A program made the translations under genes and the position numbers. 42,617 bases of DNA from assembly GCA_904501795.1 (NCBI GenBank), contig CAJGCK010000002.1, forward strand, positions 1 to 42,617. The letters run 5' to 3'. Each line of letters starts with the position of its first letter. Position 1 is the first letter of the stretch. The stretch is from an uncultured Clostridia bacterium. GTDB taxonomy: Bacteria; Bacillota; Clostridia; Christensenellales; Borkfalkiaceae. Below, piece after piece: positions 24,042 through 31,379 of this stretch. Under the pieces are notes generated by a model. It made no database searches and was not told the DNA's origin. It worked only from the letters and a program-made list of their open reading frames with translations.

Positions 24042-24195
24042 GCTCCGTCCCCTTTGCCTGAGAGATTAGTGAAATCCACCTTGCACCTTCGGCATCTTAA
24101 AAAAGACTTCTCCGGAGTGCTATCAAAACACAGTACTCGCCGTTAGGCACCTGAGAGCGTTACTCCTTCGGTTGTAAAAACATCTCCTGCGTTCA
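24042..24195 (-). ncRNA. Tandem glycine riboswitch (two gcvT-type aptamers)
   Basis: On the minus strand two glycine aptamers follow one another. The first contains GCAGGAGA, ACCGAAGGAGTAA and CTCTCAGGTGCC (about 24112-24195). The second contains GCCGAAGGTGCAA and CTCTCAGGCAAAGGGGACGG (about 24042-24110). The GAAGG / CTCTCAGG(C) pairs are diagnostic. Two hairpin terminators and the AGCS symporter follow. Whether glycine turns the gene on or off cannot be decided by eye. Confidence 0.93.
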
Positions 24196-24216
24196 TCAAA
24201 TAGCATTTACGTTTAT

Positions 24217-24245
24217 ATTATATACTATATTTATTTTTTTTGCAA
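24217..24245 (-). promoter_or_regulatory. Promoter of the glycine riboswitch/symporter transcript
   Basis: On the minus strand, -35 TTGCAA (24240-24245), 17-base spacer, -10 TATAAT (24217-24222). The start would be near 24210, just before the first aptamer. Confidence 0.75.
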
Positions 24246-24265
24246 TTATTTAACGGAGTTAGTTT

Positions 24266-24745
24266 ATGATAATTAAAGAATACGATAGAATTAAAGCTTT
24301 AGAATACTGTAAACAATACGCTTTATCTAGAAATCCCGCCTATTATAATTTCGATTTAATCGGTGGTGATTGCACCAACTTTGTTTCACAATGTATTTAT
24401 GCAGGAAGTTCGGTTATGAACTTTACAAAAGACGTCGGTTGGTATTACGTTTCTTCTTACGATAGAACAGCGTCGTGGACGGGCGTTCAATTTTTATATA
24501 AATTTTTAACTACTAATAAAGGCGTTTCGCTCTTTGCAAAAGAAGTTGAAAAATCAAATATAGATATTGCCGACGTTATTCAACTTGGCTCTAACGACGT
24601 TTTTTATCACTCTTTATTCGTTAGTGATATTCTTGGCGGTAATATATACGTTTCAACACACACAAAAGACGCTTTTAACCGACCACTAAACAGTTATTTT
24701 TATAACCAAATTAGATTTTTGCATATAGAAGGGGTTAGAATATAA
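24266..24745 (+). CDS. Small amidase-like protein (Amidase_6 type)
   Basis: A 159-residue protein with the papain-like layout of the putative amidase domain PF12671. YDRIKALEYCKQYALSRNP is the typical lead helix, and GGDCTNFVSQCIYAG (33-47) carries the probable nucleophile Cys36. VFYHSLFVSDI gives a candidate catalytic His115, and STHTKDAFNRPL is a further family segment. Such domains usually sit in secreted wall hydrolases, but no signal peptide or membrane helix is visible here, so it may be cytosolic. SD CGGAG precedes the ATG; a terminator follows directly. Substrate unknown. Confidence 0.78.
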   Translation: MIIKEYDRIKALEYCKQYALSRNPAYYNFDLIGGDCTNFVSQCIYAGSSVMNFTKDVGWYYVSSYDRTASWTGVQFLYKFLTTNKGVSLFAKEVEKSNIDIADVIQLGSNDVFYHSLFVSDILGGNIYVSTHTKDAFNRPLNSYFYNQIRFLHIEGVRI

Positions 24746-24747
24746 AT

Positions 24748-24771
24748 AAAGCAGGCTTTATTGCCTGCTTT
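24748..24771 (+). terminator. Bidirectional terminator between the amidase-like gene and the leucine T-box operon
   Basis: AAAGCAGGC (24748-24756) pairs with GCCTGCTTT (24763-24771). T-rich sequence on both sides lets it serve the plus-strand amidase gene and the end of the long minus-strand operon. Confidence 0.8.
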
Positions 24772-24774
24772 ATC

Positions 24775-26475
24775 CTATTTTTTACTATTATATTTTTCTA
24801 TATCGTGCTGACGAATTTCGGTTCTTCTAATTTTACCACTAGTCGTCTTAGGTAACGAGTCTACAAACTCAACAACCCTTGGATATTTATAGGGCGCAGT
24901 ATGAGTTTTAACGTAGTTTTGAAGTTCTTTTATTAATTCTTCGCTAGGTGCAAAACCTTTTTGTAAGACTATGGTTGCCTTAACGTTAAAGCCACGCTTT
25001 GGATCGGGAACACCAGTTACTGCAACTTCTAAAACGGAGGGGTGTTCAAGTAAAACGCTTTCTACTTCAAACGGCCCTATTCTATAGCCGGAAGACTTAA
25101 TAACGTCATCGTTTCTGCCCACGTATTTTATATTGCCGTGTTCGTCAATATACGCAGTATCTCCCGTGTGGAAAAAACCGTTTCTCCAACTGTGAGCATT
25201 TGACTTTGCGTCCTTATAATAACCCGTAGTTAATCCGCAAGGCTTATTATTCGGGGTTGCTTTAATGCAAATTTCACCTTCTTCGCCGGGTAAACAATAT
25301 TTGCCGTGTTCGTTTATAATACGAATATCGTGCCCAGGCATAGGTTTACCTAAAAAGCCTGAAATAGGTTTTTCATAATTATACAAAGTGCCTATACAAA
25401 CCGCAGTTTCAGATTGACCAAAACCTTCGTGTATTTCTAAGCCCGTTCCTTCTTTCCACGCATTAAAAATTTCAGCAGGAAGCGCTTCACCTGCAGAGCA
25501 ACAGTGCGTTAGCGAAGACAAATCGTATTGTTTTATTTCGTTTTGCAACATAAATCTATACATTGTTGGTGGAACACAAAAGGTAGTTACCCTATATTTT
25601 TCTATAACCTTAAGTATATCTTCACCATCAAATTTGTCAAAATCGTATACTAAATGCGCCGTTTCGCCAAACCATTGTCCATAAAACTTACCCCAAAGCG
25701 ATTTAGCCCAGCCCGTATCCGATATGGTAAAATGCAAGCCTCCGTCAACTACTCTATGCCAAAATACGCCCGTTATAATATGACCTAACGGATAGGTAAA
25801 ATCGTGCATAATCATTTTAGGATAGCCGGTCGTACCCGAAGTAAACGCCATAAACATGGTGTCGGTTGCTTTTATTGCATCTTCGCCTGTAGGCTTAGTA
25901 AAATATTCACTAGCATTTTCTATACCAGCTTCAAAATCAATCCAATTGTTCCCCGCGGGTTTTTTGTGTTTAGTAACGTATTTTAGTTTAACTGTTGGGC
26001 AAAAAGCTTCAACCTCATCAAAATGTTCGGTTGCGTCCCCGTCACCAGTTATGATAACTGCCTTGATATCACCTTTGTTGCAACGGTAAGTATAGTCTTT
26101 ACCAACAAGCATGTTGGTTGCTTGAATAGGTATTGCGCCGATTTTGTGCATGCCAAGCATAGCAAACCAAAACAAATAACTACGCTTTAATACAAGCAAA
26201 ACTTTATCACCCTTTTTTATGCCTTGACTTAAAAAATAGTTAGCGCATTTATTAGACCATAACATCATATCCCTAAACGTAAAGCGCTTTTCTTCTTTTT
26301 TATTAGAGAGCCAAAGCATAGCTAATTTTTCCGGTTTGGTCTTGCCTAAACGGTCTATAACGTCGTAAGCAAAGTTAAAATCCGACGGGTAATTTAGCTT
26401 ATAATTCGTTTGTAAATCTTTTAAGTCTTTAAAGGAGTCTCTTTCCCTTAAAGTGTATTCTTCGTATATCGCCAT
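24775..26475 (-). CDS. AMP-forming acyl-CoA synthetase (acetate/medium-chain type)
   Basis: A 566-residue ligase that activates a carboxylic acid with ATP and CoA through an acyl-adenylate. The phosphate loop is FTSGTTGYPKM (211-221). TGWAKSLWGKFYGQW, EGFGQSET, FHTGDTAYIDEHG and GRNDDVIKSSGYRIGPFEVE are the later core motifs, and the catalytic lysine lies in TTSGKIRRTEIR near residue 550. It resembles ACSM-type medium- and branched-chain ligases. I start at the ATG at 26475 with GGAG upstream rather than the TTG four codons before. It is the last gene of the leucine T-box operon, with 2-oxoacid ferredoxin oxidoreductase genes, so isovalerate, isobutyrate or similar are likely substrates. Confidence 0.87.
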   Translation of the reverse strand: MAIYEEYTLRERDSFKDLKDLQTNYKLNYPSDFNFAYDVIDRLGKTKPEKLAMLWLSNKKEEKRFTFRDMMLWSNKCANYFLSQGIKKGDKVLLVLKRSYLFWFAMLGMHKIGAIPIQATNMLVGKDYTYRCNKGDIKAVIITGDGDATEHFDEVEAFCPTVKLKYVTKHKKPAGNNWIDFEAGIENASEYFTKPTGEDAIKATDTMFMAFTSGTTGYPKMIMHDFTYPLGHIITGVFWHRVVDGGLHFTISDTGWAKSLWGKFYGQWFGETAHLVYDFDKFDGEDILKVIEKYRVTTFCVPPTMYRFMLQNEIKQYDLSSLTHCCSAGEALPAEIFNAWKEGTGLEIHEGFGQSETAVCIGTLYNYEKPISGFLGKPMPGHDIRIINEHGKYCLPGEEGEICIKATPNNKPCGLTTGYYKDAKSNAHSWRNGFFHTGDTAYIDEHGNIKYVGRNDDVIKSSGYRIGPFEVESVLLEHPSVLEVAVTGVPDPKRGFNVKATIVLQKGFAPSEELIKELQNYVKTHTAPYKYPRVVEFVDSLPKTTSGKIRRTEIRQHDIEKYNSKK

Positions 26476-26495
26476 TATTTGCTCCAAAAGTATAG

Positions 26496-27047
26496 TTATT
26501 TAATTACCACTGCGATAAATTTAACAGGTTTATCTCCCAAAACTTTAGTGCCGTGCGGTATTTTAGAATTAAAATACACACTGTCGCCTTTATAAAGGTC
26601 GTAAGTCATATTGCCTATGCTTAATCTCATACTACCAGATAAAACGTAGTTAAACTCTTGACCTTCATGGCTGTGAATTTTCTCTTCTTCGTTGCCAGGC
26701 TTGCTTTCCACGAAAAAAGGCTCTACTTTCTTATTTTTAAAAGTGTAGGCTAAATGCTTATAATCGTAAGAACCGTCCCTTTTAACGTAAAATTCTTGAC
26801 CTGCGCGCACGACTGAACAATCAGTTAGGTTTGGAGAATGACCTGATAATAAATTAAACACGTCTACTTCGAAAATCTTGGCAACGTTATACATAAAACT
26901 TATAGAAAAATCTTTTTCACCGTTTTCATAGGCTTGATATTCTTCTAATGAAATACCAAGTTCTTTTGCAACGGTATCTTGTTCCATTTCACGTATTTCG
27001 CGTAATTCTTGAAGTCTTAAACCTATTTCTTTTAATTGTCCGCTCAT
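26496..27047 (-). CDS. XRE-cupin transcriptional regulator
   Basis: A 183-residue regulator with an N-terminal XRE helix-turn-helix (LRLQELREIREMEQDTVAKELGISLEEYQAYENGE, seen over about 6-45) and a C-terminal cupin_2 barrel with SHEGQEFNYVLSGSMRL and GDSVYFNSKIPHGTKV, including possible metal-binding histidines. Such proteins often sense a small metabolite. It lies between the oxidoreductase gamma subunit and the acyl-CoA ligase, ten and twenty bases from them, so it probably adjusts this operon or related acid metabolism. AAGGAG precedes the ATG. Confidence 0.9.
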   Translation of the reverse strand: MSGQLKEIGLRLQELREIREMEQDTVAKELGISLEEYQAYENGEKDFSISFMYNVAKIFEVDVFNLLSGHSPNLTDCSVVRAGQEFYVKRDGSYDYKHLAYTFKNKKVEPFFVESKPGNEEEKIHSHEGQEFNYVLSGSMRLSIGNMTYDLYKGDSVYFNSKIPHGTKVLGDKPVKFIAVVIK

Positions 27048-27056
27048 AATTTCTCC

Positions 27057-27593
27057 TTAGATATAGTTATACCCTAATTCGATTGCTTTAATATTGTTTG
27101 CTAATAATTCCGCTTTTTTTGCAGGAACCATTTGCTCTAAACTAGTTTTTACTTGTTCCAAAGTTAAAACCGAAGTTTCTTTTATAACCTTACCCATTAT
27201 AATCATGTTTGCAAGGCCTGACAAGTTGTTGTCCGAAGCGAGTTTAGTTGCGGGTATTGCGAAAATACTTACGTCGTCACGCTCGAACGTTTTGTTAATT
27301 AACGAACTGTCGTATACTATGTATCCACCCTTTTCCGTTTCGAAAAAATATTTTTCTAACGAAGGTAAATTCATGGCGATTAAAATATCGGGCTTATCTA
27401 CGATAGGCGAACCGATTTGGGTGTCGGCAATAATTACCGAGCAGTTTGCAGTACCCCCACGCATCTCCGGGCCGTACGAAGGAAGCCAACTCACTTCTTT
27501 ACCCGCTTTAAGCCCCGTATATGCAAGCGCTTTACCAGAGAAAAGTATACCTTGTCCACCAAAGCCTGCTATAAGAATTTTTGAAGAAGCCAT
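27057..27593 (-). CDS. 2-oxoacid:ferredoxin oxidoreductase, gamma subunit
   Basis: A 178-residue gamma subunit of the pyruvate/2-oxoisovalerate ferredoxin oxidoreductase superfamily, which helps bind CoA. AGFGGQGILFSGKALAYTG opens the domain; LPSYGPEMRGGTANCSVI is the strongly conserved core; ILIAMNLPSLEKY follows. It starts immediately after the beta subunit stop with GGAGG upstream. With delta, alpha and beta it gives a four-subunit enzyme of the VOR type. Confidence 0.92.
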   Translation of the reverse strand: MASSKILIAGFGGQGILFSGKALAYTGLKAGKEVSWLPSYGPEMRGGTANCSVIIADTQIGSPIVDKPDILIAMNLPSLEKYFFETEKGGYIVYDSSLINKTFERDDVSIFAIPATKLASDNNLSGLANMIIMGKVIKETSVLTLEQVKTSLEQMVPAKKAELLANNIKAIELGYNYI

Positions 27594-28340
27594 CTATTTT
27601 TCCTCCTTGAATTTATCTTTATAAACGCCTAAAGGATAATAGGTTTGCATATTTTCGTTTAGCCATTCTATTGCTTTTTCGGGAGATACGCCCCAGTTTG
27701 TTGGGCAAGTTGAAAGTACTTCTATTAACGAGAAGCCTTTGCCTTCTATTTGGTTTTGGAAGGCTTTTTTGATTGCCCTTTTTGCATTTTTTATATTCTT
27801 AACGTCGTTAACGGCAACACGCTCTATGTACGTTGCACCGTCAACTTGTGATAACATTTCGGCAACTTTTACGGGATAGCCTACAACCGTTACGTCTCTA
27901 CCGTACGGTGAAGTTTGCGTTACTTGTTTAGGAAGGGTTGTTGGCGCCATTTGTCCACCCGTCATACCGTATATAGCGTTGTTTACGAAAATAACCGTTA
28001 TGTTTTCACCCCTTGCTGCCGAGTGAACTGTTTCAGCAGTACCTATTGCGGCAAGGTCTCCGTCACCTTGATAAGTGAATACTATATTGTCTGGGTTTGC
28101 TCTTTTTGCACCCGTTGCAACCGCCGGCGCTCTACCGTGAGCGGCTTGTATCATATCACAATTAAAATAATTGTACGAAAAAACCGAACAACCAACCGAC
28201 GCAACGCCAACCGTTTTATCTAAAACACCTAATTCTTCAAGAGATTCTGCAACTAATCTATGGATTATGCCGTGTGTACAGCCGGGGCAATAGTGCAATT
28301 CGTTATCGGTTAGCCCCTTGGTCTTATCAAAAACTACCAT
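27594..28340 (-). CDS. 2-oxoacid:ferredoxin oxidoreductase, beta (TPP-binding) subunit
   Basis: A 248-residue thiamine-diphosphate subunit. YCPGCTHGIIHRL provides the substrate-side N-terminal motif. The TPP/Mg motif is YQGDGDLAAIGTAE, continuing FVNNAIYGMTGGQMAPTT. It overlaps the alpha subunit by seven bases. It catalyses decarboxylation of the 2-oxoacid with electron transfer to ferredoxin, or the reverse reductive carboxylation given reduced ferredoxin. The motifs do not fix substrate; operon context points to branched chains. Confidence 0.92.
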   Translation of the reverse strand: MVVFDKTKGLTDNELHYCPGCTHGIIHRLVAESLEELGVLDKTVGVASVGCSVFSYNYFNCDMIQAAHGRAPAVATGAKRANPDNIVFTYQGDGDLAAIGTAETVHSAARGENITVIFVNNAIYGMTGGQMAPTTLPKQVTQTSPYGRDVTVVGYPVKVAEMLSQVDGATYIERVAVNDVKNIKNAKRAIKKAFQNQIEGKGFSLIEVLSTCPTNWGVSPEKAIEWLNENMQTYYPLGVYKDKFKEEK

Positions 28341-29404
28341 GCTTTCAAATCTCCTTTTTCTATTTGTTTAAGCTTTTCAACAACTTCGTCCGGCGACATA
28401 ATAACACCACCGGTACGGTTACATAAATATACGGGTTTTTTACAATCAATTGCAAGTTTAACGTCGTCAATCATTTGTCCCATATTAAGTTCTACCGATA
28501 AAAACGCCTTAACTTTTTCGCTAGCTTTCTTTAATGCGTCTTTCGGGAAAGGCCACAACGTTATAGGACGAATCATGCCCACTTTTAAGCCTTGTTTTCT
28601 TGCTTCTAAAATCGCGTTTTTAGAAACACGTGCGGCGATACCAAACGCAACTACGCAAATTTCAGCGTCATCCATCATGAACTCTTCAAACATAACTTCG
28701 TCGCGTTCTACTATTTTATACCTTTCGTACCTATCGATATTCCATTGTTCTAATTGCGCAGGGCTAAGACTTAACGAGTTAACTACGTTTCTACCTTCGT
28801 GATATCTAGTACCCGTCGTTGCCCAAGGCTTATCGTAAGTTTTTACTTCGCCCATATCTAAACTAACAGGCTCCATCATTTGCCCTATCGTACCGTCTGC
28901 CAAAATCATAGTTTGCATTCTATATTTATCGGCAAGGTCAAAGCCCTTAAAGGTAAGGTCTACCATTTCTTGAATAGACGCGGGTGCTAATACGATAAGT
29001 TTATAGTCGCCGTGTCCACCACCCTTGGTAGTTTGGTTATAATCTGATTGAGATGGTTGAATACCACCAAGACCAGGACCGCCACGTTGAACGTTTACTA
29101 TTAAAGCGGGAAGTTCGCAACCAGCTAAATAGGATATACCTTCGCTTTTTAGTGAAATTCCTGGGCTTGAACTACTTGTCATAACCCTTTTCCCACACGC
29201 TGAAACGCCGATAACCATGTTGATTGCCGCTATTTCAGATTCCGCTTGTAAAAACACGCCGTCTACCTTAGGCATACGCTTTGCCATATATGCCGCTACT
29301 TCAGTTTGGGGAGTTATAGGATAACCAAAATAATGTTTACAACCTGCCATTATTGCGGCTTCCGCCAACGCCTCGTTTCCTTTCATTAATACTTTATCTG
29401 CCAT
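28334..29404 (-). CDS. vorB: 2-oxoacid:ferredoxin oxidoreductase, alpha subunit (VorB-like)
   Basis: A 356-residue alpha subunit closest in pattern to proteins named 3-methyl-2-oxobutanoate dehydrogenase subunit VorB. MKGNEALAEAAIMAGCKHYF, GYPITPQTEV and the TSSSSPGISLKSEGISYLAG core are typical, followed by RGGPGLGGIQPSQSDYNQ. The C-terminal half contains the MIRPITLWPFP segment. In such enzymes alpha and beta form the TPP site and delta carries the clusters. SD GAGGTG precedes the ATG. The family also includes 2-oxoglutarate enzymes, so substrate is an inference from the branched-chain aminotransferase nearby. Confidence 0.9.
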   Translation of the reverse strand: MADKVLMKGNEALAEAAIMAGCKHYFGYPITPQTEVAAYMAKRMPKVDGVFLQAESEIAAINMVIGVSACGKRVMTSSSSPGISLKSEGISYLAGCELPALIVNVQRGGPGLGGIQPSQSDYNQTTKGGGHGDYKLIVLAPASIQEMVDLTFKGFDLADKYRMQTMILADGTIGQMMEPVSLDMGEVKTYDKPWATTGTRYHEGRNVVNSLSLSPAQLEQWNIDRYERYKIVERDEVMFEEFMMDDAEICVVAFGIAARVSKNAILEARKQGLKVGMIRPITLWPFPKDALKKASEKVKAFLSVELNMGQMIDDVKLAIDCKKPVYLCNRTGGVIMSPDEVVEKLKQIEKGDLKAW

Positions 29405-29413
29405 AATACACCT

Positions 29414-29620
29414 CTATTTTTCCACCTTTATTACCGTGTCAGGACACATAGTTGCGCAAAAAGCACAGCCTATGCATTTTTCTTTTTCGATAACTTCAGC
29501 GGGGTGATAACCTTTTGCATTTATCTTTTCTTTTGAAAGCGAGATAATCTTTTTCGGGCAAACGTTAACGCATAGCCCGCAACCTTTACAACGCTCTTCA
29601 TTAAATGTTACTGTTGCCAT
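29414..29620 (-). CDS. 2-oxoacid:ferredoxin oxidoreductase, delta subunit (2x[4Fe-4S])
   Basis: A 68-residue ferredoxin-like subunit with two cluster motifs: CKGCGLCVNVCPKK and CIGCAFCATMCPD, each with CxxCxxCxxxCP spacing. It passes electrons between the TPP site and free ferredoxin. It is the first of the four oxidoreductase subunits in transcription order and has an AAAGGAG SD. Length and layout match VOR/KOR delta subunits. Confidence 0.93.
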   Translation of the reverse strand: MATVTFNEERCKGCGLCVNVCPKKIISLSKEKINAKGYHPAEVIEKEKCIGCAFCATMCPDTVIKVEK

Positions 29621-29630
29621 ATTGTCTCCT

Positions 29631-30299
29631 TTATAACCAATTGCCGTATTTTATTAGCTCAATCGGTAAAATTTTCGTTCGTATTCTTTTTTCGTCTATT
29701 TCTAGACCTGATTTTACGGCGGTGAACGCTACGTCTAATTTAGTCTTTTCACAAAGTCTATTTACCGTATCTATACTATTATACACTGTTTCCGCCGTAG
29801 TTTCAACTCCTAAATTAGAATTATTTACTATACCCGTAAAAGAAATTTCAGCAACACGCTCAATTTCACGCATTATTTCAATAATTCCATCAACGGTACG
29901 AGTTTCGGGTCTGAAAACGTTTAATACTAAAAGCATATCATAATCGTTTTCTTCTTTTATCCTGCCAGAAAATCTACCCATAGCAAGTGCGCCCCTATCG
30001 TCTCCACCAAGGTCGACAACCGCTCTGCCACTATCTTTATCTAACATCAGATAAGATTTCGCGCTCATCGCGGGTAAGTCCACGTTGGTTTCAGCAAAGG
30101 GTGAAACTATTAACTCTACCCCCGCTTTTTCTAAATCGTTTTGCGCGTCTACCGTTCTAAAATAGGGATTAACTATATCTAAATCGTAAATAGATACTCT
30201 GTCGTATTTTGTTTTTAAGGACTTGGAATAGTTTACGGCAACGTTGGTTTTTCCGCTACCGTAGTGTCCTGAAAATATCGTTATCCGCTTACCGAACAT
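29631..30299 (-). CDS. P-loop ATPase of the MinD/CooC type, role unknown
   Basis: A 222-residue SIMIBI-class NTPase. The P-loop is SGHYGSGKTNVAVN (9-22), with IYDLDIVNPYFRT as switch-like segment and VVDLGGDDRGALAMG as Walker B region; GIVNNSNLG matches the base-recognition area. The P-loop lacks the lysine of the MinD deviant motif. No membrane anchor is visible. Its ATG overlaps the ilvE stop, and the ferredoxin subunit follows 10 bases after it, so it probably serves the oxidoreductase, for example in cofactor or cluster insertion. That role is inference. Confidence 0.75.
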   Translation of the reverse strand: MFGKRITIFSGHYGSGKTNVAVNYSKSLKTKYDRVSIYDLDIVNPYFRTVDAQNDLEKAGVELIVSPFAETNVDLPAMSAKSYLMLDKDSGRAVVDLGGDDRGALAMGRFSGRIKEENDYDMLLVLNVFRPETRTVDGIIEIMREIERVAEISFTGIVNNSNLGVETTAETVYNSIDTVNRLCEKTKLDVAFTAVKSGLEIDEKRIRTKILPIELIKYGNWL

Positions 30300-31366
30300 T
30301 ATTGCTCAACCTTAACGCACCAATTACGTTTGTCTTCTTTTTTACCCCATTGAATGCCAGTTAGTTCATCGTATAGTCTTTGGGTGAGTTCGCCTATTTG
30401 GTTGTTAGATACTACGTGATCAACGTCTTTATAAAACAAGTGCCCGATTGGAGAGATAACTGCGGCGGTTCCCGTACCGAACGCTTCTTCAAGTTCACCG
30501 TTTTCTGCGGCGGTTATCAACTCGTCAACCGATAAAAGTCTTTCAGTAACCTTGTATCCCCATTCCCTTAAAATCTCGATACAAGATTTTCTAGTTATGC
30601 CTGGAAGAACAGAGCCCGTTAAACTCGGGGTTACGATTTCGCCTTTAATTTTGAACATAACGTTCATAGCGCCAACCTCTTCTATGTATTTTCTTTCAAC
30701 GCCATCAAGCCATAATACTTGTGAAAATCCTTTGCTTGCAGCCACCTTGCCTGCTCTTAAACTTGCGGCGTAATTTCCACCGCATTTTGCATAGCCCGTT
30801 CCACCACGAACTGCACGTACGTCTTTATCTTCAATCGTAATTTTAACGGGGTTAAGACCTTCTTTATAATAACTGCCAACCGGTGATAAAATCACAACGA
30901 AAGTTGCGTTGTGTACGGCGTGAACTCCAAGTGACTCGTCGTTACCGAACATAAATGGACGGATGTATAACGATGTTCCGTTTGCATCGGGTATCCAAGA
31001 ATAATCTAGGTTAATTAATTCAGTTACTGCTTGAACGAAATCCTCTGGTTCGATGGTTGGCAAACACAATCTTTCAGCCGAATCGTTAAATCTCTTCGCG
31101 TTCTCGTAAGGGCGGAACATTTGATAACCGTTTTCCGTCTTATATGCTTTCATCCCTTCGAATATTTCAGCTCCATAGTGAAGCACGGTTGATGCGGGGT
31201 GAATTGGAATATATCCAAACGGAACTATTCTTGCGTTATACCAACCTTTTTCATCAGAAAAGTCCATAACGAACATGTGGTCGGTAAAATATTTGCCAAA
31301 ACCTAAATTGTTAAAATCGGGTTTTTCTTTTCTTTGTTCAACTTTTTCTACTCTAATATCCAACAT
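30299..31366 (-). CDS. ilvE: Branched-chain amino acid aminotransferase
   Basis: A 355-residue class IV PLP aminotransferase that interconverts leucine, isoleucine and valine with their 2-oxoacids. VLHYGAEIFEGMKAY (61-75) and RPFMFG are substrate-side segments. The PLP lysine is probably Lys194 in GGTGYAKCGGNYAASL. EVGAMNVMF and the SVLPGITRKSCIEILREWG region follow. The start at 31366 is chosen because AAAGGAG lies upstream; the open frame extends eight codons further. It lies inside the leucine T-box operon, directly upstream of the ATPase and oxidoreductase genes. Confidence 0.95.
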   Translation of the reverse strand: MLDIRVEKVEQRKEKPDFNNLGFGKYFTDHMFVMDFSDEKGWYNARIVPFGYIPIHPASTVLHYGAEIFEGMKAYKTENGYQMFRPYENAKRFNDSAERLCLPTIEPEDFVQAVTELINLDYSWIPDANGTSLYIRPFMFGNDESLGVHAVHNATFVVILSPVGSYYKEGLNPVKITIEDKDVRAVRGGTGYAKCGGNYAASLRAGKVAASKGFSQVLWLDGVERKYIEEVGAMNVMFKIKGEIVTPSLTGSVLPGITRKSCIEILREWGYKVTERLLSVDELITAAENGELEEAFGTGTAAVISPIGHLFYKDVDHVVSNNQIGELTQRLYDELTGIQWGKKEDKRNWCVKVEQ

Positions 31367-31379
31367 CGCTTTACTCCTT

